A stretch of DNA of 64,000 nucleotides from DASWJS01 sp036397035 (GTDB lineage: Bacteria; Actinomycetota; AC-67), in the NCBI GenBank assembly GCA_036397035.1, contig DASWJS010000031.1, forward strand, positions 124,001-188,000. Reading direction: 5' to 3'. Under the pieces are notes generated by a model. It ran no database searches. It saw only the letters and a program-made list of their open reading frames with translations, and was not told the DNA's origin. Made by a program: the position numbers and the translations under genes. Shown piece by piece: positions 12,399 through 20,245 of this stretch (position 1 is the first letter of the stretch; every line of letters begins with the position of its first letter).

Positions 12399-13664
12399 AT
12401 GAAAGTTCTCGTCGTCGGCAAGGGCGCGCGCGAGCACGCCCTCGCTTGGCGCATCGCGCAGGACCCGGGCGTGGACAAGATCTTCGCGGTGCCGGGCAAC
12501 CCCGGGATCGCGACGATCGCCGAATGCTTGCCGGACGACGCCGGGGCGGCCGACCTCGCCGAGGAGCTGGGAGTCGACCTGGTCGTCGTCGGGCCCGAAG
12601 CGCCGCTGGTCGCGGGTCTCGCGGACGAGCTGCGCGCGCGCGACGTCGCAACGTTCGGGCCGTCGGCGGCCGCCGCTCGGATCGAGGGCTCCAAGGCGTG
12701 GGCCAAAGAGATCCTTGCGAAGGCGAACGCTCCTACCGCGCGCGCCCTGTCGTTCGCGGACCCGGCCGAGGCGAAGGCGGCGCTGGACGAGTTCGAGCCG
12801 CCCTACGTGATCAAGGCCGACGGGCTCGCCGCGGGCAAGGGCGTCGTCGTCGCGCCCTCGCGCTCCCGCGCCGAGGAAGCGATCGACGCGTGCCTCGTGG
12901 AAGGGCGCTTCGGCGAGGCGGGTGCGTCGCTGCTGATCGAGGAGTTCCTCGACGGCGAGGAGCTGTCGGTGTTCTGCGTGACCGACGGACAGACGGTCGT
13001 GCCGCTGGCGGCGGCGCAGGACTACAAGCGCGTGTTCGACGGCGACGAGGGCCCGAACACCGGGGGAATGGGCGCCTACTCCCCCGTGCCGCACCTGCCG
13101 CCGGACACCGTCGCGCGCGCCGTGCGGGAAATCTTCGAGCCGGTGATCGCGGCGATGCGGCGCGAGGACGTTCCCTATCAAGGCGTGCTCTACGGCGGGC
13201 TCATGGTGACGGCGTCGGGACCGAAGGTCTTCGAGTTCAACTGCCGGTTCGGCGACCCCGAGGCGCAGGTGGTCCTGCCGCGGATCGGCGGGAGCTTCGC
13301 GGGCTTGCTGATGTCGTGCGCCCGCGGCTCGCTGGCCAGCGTGGTGCCGTCCTGGCGCCCGGAAGCCTGCGTGACGGTGGTGCTCGCGTCGGGGGGTTAT
13401 CCCGGTGCGTACGATACGGGCATGCCGATCACCGGGATCGCCGAGGCGGAATCAATCGAGGGAGTGACCGTGTTTCACGCCGGGACCAAGGGACGCGACC
13501 CGCTTCGCACCGACGGCGGGCGCGTGCTGTCGGTGAGCGCGCTCGGGGCCGATCTCGGCGAAGCCCGGGCGCGCGCCTACGACGCTGCCGGCCTCATCCG
13601 CTTCGAGGGCAAGCACATGCGCACGGACATTGCCGCGCGCGCGGTCGAGCGGAGCGAGGCGTGA
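12399..13664 (+). CDS. purD: Phosphoribosylamine-glycine ligase PurD
   Basis: ATP-grasp enzyme that makes GAR from phosphoribosylamine and glycine, step 2 of de novo purine synthesis. The 421-residue protein shows MKVLVVGKGAREHALAW, GPEAPLVAGLAD, the ATP-grasp segments VIKADGLAAGKGVVVA and EEFLDGEELSVF, GPNTGGMGAYSPVP, and FNCRFGDPEAQVVLPR with metal-binding residues. ATG at 12399 behind GGGGGT. The stop overlaps the purE start (GTGA). Confidence 0.97.
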   Translation: MKVLVVGKGAREHALAWRIAQDPGVDKIFAVPGNPGIATIAECLPDDAGAADLAEELGVDLVVVGPEAPLVAGLADELRARDVATFGPSAAAARIEGSKAWAKEILAKANAPTARALSFADPAEAKAALDEFEPPYVIKADGLAAGKGVVVAPSRSRAEEAIDACLVEGRFGEAGASLLIEEFLDGEELSVFCVTDGQTVVPLAAAQDYKRVFDGDEGPNTGGMGAYSPVPHLPPDTVARAVREIFEPVIAAMRREDVPYQGVLYGGLMVTASGPKVFEFNCRFGDPEAQVVLPRIGGSFAGLLMSCARGSLASVVPSWRPEACVTVVLASGGYPGAYDTGMPITGIAEAESIEGVTVFHAGTKGRDPLRTDGGRVLSVSALGADLGEARARAYDAAGLIRFEGKHMRTDIAARAVERSEA

Positions 13665-14125
13665 GCGCGCGCGTCGGGATCGTCTTCGGCAGCACCAGCG
13701 ACGAACCCACGATGCGCGCGGCCTGCGACGTGCTCGACCGCTTCGGTGTGGGCTTCGAGATGGAGGCGATGAGCGCGCACCGCCAGCCCGAGCGCGTCCG
13801 CGAGTACGTCACCGCGGCGGAGGAGCGCGGGATCGAGGTCTTGATCGCGGGCGCCGGCATGGCCGCGCACCTGCCGGGCGTCGTCGCCGCGATGACGCCG
13901 CTGCCGGTCATCGGCGTCCCGCTCTCGGGCGGGTTTCCCGACGGGATGGACGCGCTGCTTTCGTGCGTGCAGATGCCGCCCGGCGTGCCGGTCGCGACCG
14001 TCGCGGTCGACGGGGCGAAGAACGCCGGACTGCTCGCGGTTCAGATCCTCGCCGTCGCCGACGCCGACCTGCGCAAGGGGCTGCACGAGCTGAAGGCCCG
14101 GCTCGCCGAAGGCCAGAAGCTGTGA
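13661..14125 (+). CDS. purE: N5-CAIR mutase PurE (class I)
   Basis: Converts N5-CAIR to CAIR in purine synthesis. The 154 residues show FGSTSDEPTM, MSAHRQPERV (catalytic His), GAGMAAHLPGVVAAMTPLPV and GAKNAGLLAVQIL, all typical of class I PurE. Class I PurE needs a PurK partner; no purK lies in this window, so it should be elsewhere in the genome. GTG start overlapping the purD stop; its own stop overlaps the next gene. Confidence 0.96.
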   Translation: MSARVGIVFGSTSDEPTMRAACDVLDRFGVGFEMEAMSAHRQPERVREYVTAAEERGIEVLIAGAGMAAHLPGVVAAMTPLPVIGVPLSGGFPDGMDALLSCVQMPPGVPVATVAVDGAKNAGLLAVQILAVADADLRKGLHELKARLAEGQKL

Positions 14126-14622
14126 CCGGCTCGATCTCGGTCGTCGTCGAGATCCCCAAGGGGAGCCGGAACAAGTACGAGATGAACCCGGCGACGGGGC
14201 GCATCCACTTGGACCGAATGCTCTTCACGAGCGTGCAGTACCCCGCCGACTACGGGTTCGTCGAGGAGACGCTCGCCGAGGACGGCGACGCGCTCGACGC
14301 GCTCGTGCTGGTCGGCGCGCCCACCTTCCCCGGTTGCGTGATCGAGGTCCGGCCGGTCGGCGTGTTCCACATGACCGACGACAAGGGCGTCGACGACAAG
14401 ATCCTGACCGTGCCGGTCGGCGACCCGCTGTGGAGCAGCGTCAACACGCTCACCGAGGTGCCGGGTCACCTGCTCAACGAGATCGCGCACTTCTTCGCCA
14501 TCTACAAGGACCTCGAAGGCAAGAAGGTCATCACGGGCGGCTGGGGAGGCGAGGACGAGGCGGTGCGCATCATCGAGTCCTCACGCGCCGCGTTCTTCAC
14601 GCCGCGGGAGACGAGCGCGTGA
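14122..14622 (+). CDS. ppa: Inorganic pyrophosphatase (family I)
   Basis: Hydrolyses pyrophosphate released by biosynthetic ligases. The 166 residues contain IPKGSRNKYE, PADYGFVEETLAEDGDALD and FFAIYKDLEGKKV, the family I pattern. The metal-binding DGDALD has Ala where Pro is usual; all acidic ligands are kept. GTG start overlapping the purE stop. Insertion inside the purine operon makes sense because pyrophosphate is a product of nucleotide synthesis. The stop overlaps the purB start. Confidence 0.95.
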   Translation: MTGSISVVVEIPKGSRNKYEMNPATGRIHLDRMLFTSVQYPADYGFVEETLAEDGDALDALVLVGAPTFPGCVIEVRPVGVFHMTDDKGVDDKILTVPVGDPLWSSVNTLTEVPGHLLNEIAHFFAIYKDLEGKKVITGGWGGEDEAVRIIESSRAAFFTPRETSA

Positions 14623-15917
14623 TCCCGCGCTACACGCTGCCCGAGATGGGGGCCGTCTGGGACGAGCGGTCCAAGTTCCGGCACTGGACGCGGATCGAGC
14701 TGCTCGCGGTCGAGGCCTGGAACGTGCTCGGCGTCGTCCCGGACGAGGACCTCGCGGCCATCCGCGAGCGCGCGACCGAGGTAGACCCCGCGCGCGTCGC
14801 CGAGATCGAAGCGGTCACCGACCACGACGTGATCGCGTTCCTGACCGCGCTCGGCGAGCCGATCGGCGAGGCGTCGCGGTGGCTGCACTACGGCATGACG
14901 TCCTCGGACTTGCTCGACACCGCGCTCGCGCTGCAGCTCGCGGAGGCATCGGACTTGCTGATCGCCAAGGCCGAGCGGCTGTTCGAGACGATCCGCCGCC
15001 GCGCGCTCGAGTTTCGCGACACCGTCTGCGTCGGACGCTCGCACGGCGTCCACGCCGAGCCCACGACGTTCGGGCTGAAGCTCGCCGTCTGGGCGTTCGA
15101 GATGCGTCGCAACGTCGAGCGGTTGCGCCGCGCGCGATCGACCGTGGCCGTCGGCCAGCTCTCCGGACCGGTCGGCACCTACGCGAGCATCGACCCCGCC
15201 GTCGAGGCGCACGTGTGCGCCGCGCTCGGGCTCTCCGCGGCCGAGGCCTCGACGCAGATCGTGCAGCGCGACCGGCACGCCGAGTTCGTGAGCGTGCTCG
15301 CCGTGACCGCGGCGACGCTGGAAAAGATCGGCGTCGAGATCCGGCACTTGCAACGGACCGAGGTGCGCGAAGCCGAGGAACCGTTCGGGGCCGGGCAGAA
15401 GGGCTCCTCGTCGATGCCGCACAAGCGTAACCCGATCCTGTGCGAGCGCATCACCGGCCTTGCGCGGGTGGTGCGAGCCGACGCGACGGCGGCGCTGGAG
15501 AACGTGGTGCTGTGGCACGAGCGCGACATCAGCCACTCCAGCGTCGAGCGCGTGATCCTGCCCGACGCCACGATCGCGCTGGACTACATGCTCCATCTGG
15601 CGATCAGGGTCGTGGACGGCATGCGCGTCTTCCCCGAGCGCATGCGCGCGAACGTGGACGCCACGCGCGGGCTCGTCTACTCGGGCAACGTGCTGCTCGC
15701 GCTGGTGGAGGCGGGCCTGACGCGTGAGGACGCGTACGCCGCCGTGCAGGCGGCGGCGATGAAGACCTGGGAGGGCGGCCCGCCGTTCAAGGAGACCTTG
15801 CTGGCCGAGCCGGGCGTGGGAGACAAGGTCAAGCCCGAGCTGCTCGACGAGATCATGGACCCGGCGGCCTACCTCCGCCACACCGGCGTGATCTTCGAAC
15901 GCCTGAGCGCGCTGTAG
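14619..15917 (+). CDS. purB: Adenylosuccinate lyase PurB
   Basis: Eliminates fumarate from SAICAR and from adenylosuccinate, so it acts twice in the pathway. The 432 residues begin IPRYTLPEMGAVW and contain HYGMTSSDLLDTA, GRSHGVHAEPTTFG (catalytic His) and the superfamily signature GSSSMPHKRNP. GTG overlaps the ppa stop by 4 bp. Last gene of the purA operon; 94 nt separate it from purC, which has its own promoter-like box. Confidence 0.97.
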   Translation: MIPRYTLPEMGAVWDERSKFRHWTRIELLAVEAWNVLGVVPDEDLAAIRERATEVDPARVAEIEAVTDHDVIAFLTALGEPIGEASRWLHYGMTSSDLLDTALALQLAEASDLLIAKAERLFETIRRRALEFRDTVCVGRSHGVHAEPTTFGLKLAVWAFEMRRNVERLRRARSTVAVGQLSGPVGTYASIDPAVEAHVCAALGLSAAEASTQIVQRDRHAEFVSVLAVTAATLEKIGVEIRHLQRTEVREAEEPFGAGQKGSSSMPHKRNPILCERITGLARVVRADATAALENVVLWHERDISHSSVERVILPDATIALDYMLHLAIRVVDGMRVFPERMRANVDATRGLVYSGNVLLALVEAGLTREDAYAAVQAAAMKTWEGGPPFKETLLAEPGVGDKVKPELLDEIMDPAAYLRHTGVIFERLSAL

Positions 15918-15980
15918 GCGCACGGTCCGCGCGCGCGCCGCCGTTCCGCGAGCGGCCCTCGGCTCCTTTCGTCGCCCCGG

Positions 15981-15986
15981 TATCAT
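15981..15986 (+). promoter_or_regulatory. Candidate purC -10 box
   Basis: TATCAT, in a GGTATCATTC context identical over 10 nt to the box before purF (22451-22460). It lies 25 nt before the purC ATG, leaving room for the GGAGGAG ribosome site at 16001-16010. No convincing -35. Shared context suggests co-regulation of the purine blocks. Confidence 0.45.
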
Positions 15987-16011
15987 TCGGGCCTCACGAC
16001 AGGAGGAGCGG

Positions 16012-16893
16012 ATGACGCTCGACGGACTCGAGCTGATCAAGCAGGGGAAGGTGCGCGACCTGTACGCCACCGACGCCGGGATCTTGATGGTGGCGACGGA
16101 CCGGATATCGGTCTACGACGTCGTGCTGCCGACGCCGATCCCGGACAAGGGCAAGGTCCTGACGGGCCTGAGCGTGTTCTGGTTCGACTACCTGAAGGAC
16201 GTCACCGCCAACCACCTCGTCTCCACCAACCCCGACGACTTCCCGCCCGCCGCGAAGGAGCACGCGGACGCGCTGCGGGGGCGGACGATGCTCGTGCGGC
16301 GGGCCGACGTCGTCCCGATCGAGTGCGTCGCGCGCGGCTACCTCACCGGTTCGGGATGGAAGGAGTACCGGGCGTCGCAGACGGTGTGCGGGATCGCGCT
16401 GCCGGGCGACTTGGTCGAGTCCGACCGGCTGCCCGAGCCCATCTTCACGCCCTCGACCAAAGCCGACGAGGGCCACGACGAGAACATCACGTACGAGCAG
16501 GCGTGCGAGATCGCCGGCGCCCGCGTCACGGGGCGGCTCCGCGAGCTGACCCTCGCGCTCTACGCGCGCGCCGCGAGCTACGCCGAGGAGCACGGCATCA
16601 TCATCGCCGACACGAAGTTCGAGTTCGGCCTGATCGACGGCGAGATCGTGCTGATCGACGAAGCGCTGACGCCGGACTCGTCGCGGTTCTGGCCCGCGGA
16701 CCAATGGCACCCCGGCGAACCGGTCCCGTCCTTCGACAAGCAGTACGTTCGCGACTGGACCGACCAGCAGGGCTGGGACCACGCGCCGCCGGGTCCGGAG
16801 CTGTCGCACGAGGTCGTGCTCAACACGCGCGCGAAGTACGTCGAGGCGTACGAGCGCCTGGCCCGCAAGTCGTTCCAGGAGTGGATCGAGTGA
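16012..16893 (+). CDS. purC: SAICAR synthetase PurC
   Basis: ATP-dependent ligation of aspartate to CAIR. The 293 residues begin with KQGKVRDLYATDAGILMVATD-type ATP-binding strands, then TDRISVYD, RRADVVPIECVARGYLTGS and IADTKFEFGLIDGEIVLIDE, all family hallmarks. The long form resembles the fungal/actinobacterial subgroup. Good GGAGGAG site before the ATG. The stop overlaps the purS start (GTGA). Confidence 0.97.
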   Translation: MTLDGLELIKQGKVRDLYATDAGILMVATDRISVYDVVLPTPIPDKGKVLTGLSVFWFDYLKDVTANHLVSTNPDDFPPAAKEHADALRGRTMLVRRADVVPIECVARGYLTGSGWKEYRASQTVCGIALPGDLVESDRLPEPIFTPSTKADEGHDENITYEQACEIAGARVTGRLRELTLALYARAASYAEEHGIIIADTKFEFGLIDGEIVLIDEALTPDSSRFWPADQWHPGEPVPSFDKQYVRDWTDQQGWDHAPPGPELSHEVVLNTRAKYVEAYERLARKSFQEWIE

Positions 16894-17135
16894 GGGTCTT
16901 CATCGACGTCATGCTCAAGGACGGAATCCTCGACCCGCAGGGTAAGACGGTCGAGGACAACCTCCCGTCCATGGGCTTCGAAGGCGTGCGCGGCGTGCGG
17001 ATCGGCAAGCACATCGAGCTGGACATCGAGGCGACCGACCGCGATGCCGCGGCGAAACAGGTCGAGGAGATGTCCTCGCGGCTGCTCTCCAACCCGGTCA
17101 TCGAGGACTTCACCTACCGGTTCGAGCCCGGCTGA
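16890..17135 (+). CDS. purS: FGAM synthase subunit PurS
   Basis: Small (81-residue) dimeric subunit that bridges PurQ and PurL in the three-part FGAM synthase. Visible markers are VMLKDGILDPQGKTVEDNLP and VRIGKHIELDIEATD, ending NPVIEDFTYRFE. GTG start overlaps purC by 4 bp. It is separated from its partners purQ and purL by three unrelated genes (17137-19551), which is unusual because purS-purQ-purL usually sit together. Confidence 0.95.
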   Translation: MRVFIDVMLKDGILDPQGKTVEDNLPSMGFEGVRGVRIGKHIELDIEATDRDAAAKQVEEMSSRLLSNPVIEDFTYRFEPG

Positions 17136-17136
17136 G

Positions 17137-18006
17137 GTGGACTGGGCGCCGAGGACCGTCGCCTCCGGCCTGGGGTTCCCCGAAGGGCCGGTCGCGCTCG
17201 ACGACGGCTCGATCGCGTTCGTGGACATCCTCGACGGCCGCATCCGGCGAGCGCGCGACGGCGCCGTCGAGACCGTCGCGGAGGTTCCGGGCGGGCCGAA
17301 CGGGGCGGCGCTCGGCTCGGGCGGCGCGCTCTACGTCGCCAACAACGGCGGCGTGTGCGTCGGGCCCGACGGCTACCAGTTCTCGGCCGAGCAGGTGACC
17401 GGGCGCGTCCAGCGCGTCGAGCCGGACGGGGGCGTGACCGACGTCGCGATCGAGTTTGCGGCCCCCGCGCCGTGGCGGCCGAACGACCTGTGCTTCGGAC
17501 CCGACGGGGCGCTCTACGTCACCGACCCGCACAACTGGGAGGACCTGGCGAACCTCGGGCCGGGTCGCGTCTGGCGCATCGCGCCCGGGGGCGCGCCGGA
17601 GCAGATCGCCGAAGTGCCGCTCTTCCCGAACGGGATCGGCTTCGGCGCGGACGGGCGCACGCTCTACGTCGCGCAATCGATGACGATGAGCGTGCTCGCG
17701 TTCGACTGGACGCCCGGCGGCCTCGCCGGCGAGCGCGTTCTGGCGAAGTTCGCCGCCGGCTTCCCGGACGGCTTCTGCGTGACCGCGAACGGCGACCTCA
17801 TCGTCTGCGGGAGCATGGCCGACGTGATCCACTGCGTCGATCAGGAGGGGACGCCGCGCTGGTCGGTCCAGACGGGCGACCACACCGAGCCGACGAACTG
17901 CTGCCTCGCCGACGGCGTGCTCTACGTGACCATGTCGAGCGCGCGCGAGCTTGTCGCCGTGGACTGCGGGCTGGAGGCGCTCCCGCTCCACCGAGGGGCG
18001 GTGTGA
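17137..18006 (+). CDS. SMP-30/gluconolactonase-like beta-propeller protein
   Basis: A 289-residue six-bladed propeller of the SMP-30/gluconolactonase/LRE type. Repeats of the form GPDGALYVTDPHNW, FGADGRTLYVAQSM and TANGDLIVCGSM are typical, and the start GLGFPEGPVALDDGS holds the metal-binding glutamate in the usual FPEGP motif. Likely a lactonase or related hydrolase; the substrate is unknown. GTG 17137 follows the purS stop by 1 nt, so it is cotranscribed with purC-purS. Confidence 0.85.
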   Translation: MDWAPRTVASGLGFPEGPVALDDGSIAFVDILDGRIRRARDGAVETVAEVPGGPNGAALGSGGALYVANNGGVCVGPDGYQFSAEQVTGRVQRVEPDGGVTDVAIEFAAPAPWRPNDLCFGPDGALYVTDPHNWEDLANLGPGRVWRIAPGGAPEQIAEVPLFPNGIGFGADGRTLYVAQSMTMSVLAFDWTPGGLAGERVLAKFAAGFPDGFCVTANGDLIVCGSMADVIHCVDQEGTPRWSVQTGDHTEPTNCCLADGVLYVTMSSARELVAVDCGLEALPLHRGAV

Positions 18007-18716
18007 GCGAGGAGGAGGTCCGGCTTCGGGATGCGATGCCGCGGCCGCTGCTCGCCGTCTTCGCCGTCCTGGCGATCGCAGGGCTGGCCGCGACCGTGGC
18101 GCTGTTGATCCGGCCTCCGCAGGCGGCGGAGGTCCCGCTCGCTGAGCGCCGTCCGGCTGCGCGAGCGCCCTACGACCACGACCCGATCGAGGTGTTCCCC
18201 GCGCCCGTGCCCGAGGAGATCCCGGCGTTCCGGGCGCCGTGCGAAGAGGTCGCCGGCGCTCGTCCCGAAGGCGGTCCTTCCTTCGTCGCTCGCGTGCGGG
18301 ACGCGATGTCGCTCATCTGCGGCGTCGCCAAGGGCGGGCCGGATGCCGAGCTGACGCGCGCGGCCCGCGCCTTCGACGGCGTCACGATCCGCATCGCCGA
18401 GTTCGCCCGCAGCGGGATCGAATCGACGCTCGACGAGGACGCGCGGGTCGTCTGGGTCAACCTCAAGCTCACCGCGCGGCAGCGCACCGCGACCGAGCTG
18501 GCGCCGGTCTTGCTCCACGAGGCGGTTCACCTGCTCGAGCCGGGCGGCACCGCCGCGATCGAGCTGCGGGCCCGGCGCGTCGAGGACGCCGCCTGCCGCA
18601 CCTTCCTGCGACCCGCCGACCGCCCCTTCTGGTGCCAGGACGCCGCCGCGATCATCGCCCTTCCCGAGCCCGAAGCCCTCGCCCTCCTCGCCGCCGCCGG
18701 CTTCCCGCCGGCCTGA
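18003..18716 (+). CDS. Membrane-anchored HExxH putative zinc protease
   Basis: A 237-residue protein with an N-terminal membrane segment (~15-36, LLAVFAVLAIAGLAATVALL), a proline-rich stretch, then a globular domain predicted outside the cell. LLHEAVHLLEP holds an HExxH zinc motif at 172-176; candidate third ligands lie in IELRARRVEDAAC about 15-20 residues on. Four cysteines (80, 106 and two near the end) could pair outside the cell. GTG start overlaps the previous stop. No family is recognised and proteolysis is inference from the motif. Confidence 0.6.
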   Translation: MSEEEVRLRDAMPRPLLAVFAVLAIAGLAATVALLIRPPQAAEVPLAERRPAARAPYDHDPIEVFPAPVPEEIPAFRAPCEEVAGARPEGGPSFVARVRDAMSLICGVAKGGPDAELTRAARAFDGVTIRIAEFARSGIESTLDEDARVVWVNLKLTARQRTATELAPVLLHEAVHLLEPGGTAAIELRARRVEDAACRTFLRPADRPFWCQDAAAIIALPEPEALALLAAAGFPPA

Positions 18717-18831
18717 TGCGTCGCGGCCCCGCGGTGGTAGCGTTGCAGGGCGCGGATAGCTTCCAGCGACGAGTGTCGGCTCGCAGGCTCGAACGCGATC
18801 GGCGGATCCTGAAGCGATCGGAGAGGCGTTG

Positions 18832-19551
18832 ATGTTCCAGCGGTTTACCCCTGCGGGCCGGGCGGTCGTCGTCGACGCACAGCAGGAGGCGCGTTCGCTC
18901 AATCATCACTACATCGGTGTCGAGCACCTTCTGCTGTCCCTGGCCAAGGGAGGCGATGCGCGCGACGCGCTCCAGGCCGGTGGCGTCGAGTACGACCGGA
19001 TCAAGCCCGCGGTCGAGGCGATCACGCCCGCGGGGGACGGCGGGGTCGAGCCGGATCACATCCCGTTCACCCCCAGGGCGAAGAAGGTCCTGGAGCTGAG
19101 CCTGCGCGAGGCGTTGCGGCTCGGTCACAACTGGATCGACGCGTCACACCTGCTGCTTGCGCTCCTCCGGGAAGACAGCGGCGTCGCGCACGAGGTCCTG
19201 GCGGAACTAGGAGCCGACCTCGATGCCGTCAAGGCATCCGCCACGGCGTCGCTCGAGCTGCTCGACCGGGGGACGAGGACCAGGCCGATGGCCGCGGGCG
19301 AAGCGCTTGGCAGGACGGCGTCGATCCATTACGAGGAGCTGGCCGCCGGGCTGCGGAGGGCGAAGCGAATAGCCGGAGTGGCGAGCGGTCCCACCTGCCC
19401 CTCGTGCGATCTCCCGCTGACGGAGACCTCGCGGTACCGGATGACCGAGGTGGCGGAGGCGGATGGAGCGCGGACGATTCGCGTGCTGTTCGTCTTCTGC
19501 TCGGCGTGCGGCCACACGCTCGACACGGTCTCGATGCCCGACGACGAGTAG
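18832..19551 (+). CDS. Stand-alone ClpN-domain protein with C-terminal zinc ribbon
   Basis: A 239-residue protein. Residues 1-140 are the double Clp-N repeat found at the front of ClpA, ClpC and ClpB (FTPAGRAVVVDAQQEAR, HHYIGVEHLLLSL; then FTPRAKKVLELSLREA, HNWIDASHLLLALLRE). No AAA+ module follows. Instead a linker leads to a zinc-ribbon-like end with CPSC (189-192) and CSAC (223-226). ATG with GGAGAGG upstream. It sits between the purC block and purQ. Known ClpN-only proteins (ClpS partners, ClpC-like ClpX-less forms) suggest an adaptor or peptide-binding role; this is inference. Confidence 0.8.
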   Translation: MFQRFTPAGRAVVVDAQQEARSLNHHYIGVEHLLLSLAKGGDARDALQAGGVEYDRIKPAVEAITPAGDGGVEPDHIPFTPRAKKVLELSLREALRLGHNWIDASHLLLALLREDSGVAHEVLAELGADLDAVKASATASLELLDRGTRTRPMAAGEALGRTASIHYEELAAGLRRAKRIAGVASGPTCPSCDLPLTETSRYRMTEVAEADGARTIRVLFVFCSACGHTLDTVSMPDDE

Positions 19552-19563
19552 TCCCCCGCTGGA

Positions 19564-19569
19564 TATCCT
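19564..19569 (+). promoter_or_regulatory. Candidate -10 box for leaderless purQ mRNA
   Basis: TATCCT lies 7 nt before the purQ ATG, with no ribosome-binding sequence between. Transcription would therefore begin at or next to the start codon. It supports an internal promoter splitting purQ-purL from the upstream genes. Confidence 0.45.
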
Positions 19570-19576
19570 TCGGGCC

Positions 19577-20245
19577 ATGCGGGTAGGTGTGCTTCAGTTT
19601 CCCGGCTCCAACGACGAGCGTGACGCGGTCCACGCGGTCGAAGTTCTCGGCGGCGAGGCCGAGCTGCTCTGGCACGGCGACGCCGACCTGAAGGGCGTCG
19701 ACGCGGTGATCCTGCCCGGCGGCTTCTCCTACGGCGACTACCTGCGGTGCGGAGCCATCGCGCGCTTCGCGAACGTGATGGAGCCGGTGAAGTCGTTCGC
19801 GCGCGATGGCGGGCCGGTGCTCGGGATCTGTAACGGCTTTCAGATCCTGTGCGAGTCCGGCCTGCTGCCCGGCGCGCTCGTGCGCAACGCCGGCTTGCGG
19901 TTCCGGTGCCGGCCAGAGCCGATCGTCGTGCAGGAGTCGGTGTGCCGGCTCGTGGACGCGGGTCCGGGAGAGACGCTCGTCATCCCGATCAAGCACGGCG
20001 AGGGCCGCTACGTCCTGGGCGACGAGCACCGCCGCGCGCTGGCCGACCGCGGCCAGATCGTCTTCCGCTACGCCGACAACCCCAACGGCTCGACCGGCGA
20101 CGTCGCCGGCGTGTGCAATGAACGCGGGAACGTGCTCGGCCTCATGCCGCACCCCGAGCACGCGGTCGAGCCGGAGGTCGGATTCGGCAGCATCGACGGC
20201 CGCGCGATCGTCGGCGCGCTGATGAAGATGGGAGCGACGGTCTGA
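19577..20245 (+). CDS. purQ: FGAM synthase glutaminase subunit PurQ
   Basis: Class I glutamine amidotransferase that supplies ammonia to PurL. The 222 residues show MRVGVLQFPGSNDERD, the nucleophile elbow LGICNGFQIL with its cysteine, and MPHPEHAVEP with the catalytic His and Glu. ATG at 19577; no ribosome site but a -10-like box 7 nt upstream. The stop TGA shares bases with the CTG at which purL appears to begin. Confidence 0.97.
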   Translation: MRVGVLQFPGSNDERDAVHAVEVLGGEAELLWHGDADLKGVDAVILPGGFSYGDYLRCGAIARFANVMEPVKSFARDGGPVLGICNGFQILCESGLLPGALVRNAGLRFRCRPEPIVVQESVCRLVDAGPGETLVIPIKHGEGRYVLGDEHRRALADRGQIVFRYADNPNGSTGDVAGVCNERGNVLGLMPHPEHAVEPEVGFGSIDGRAIVGALMKMGATV

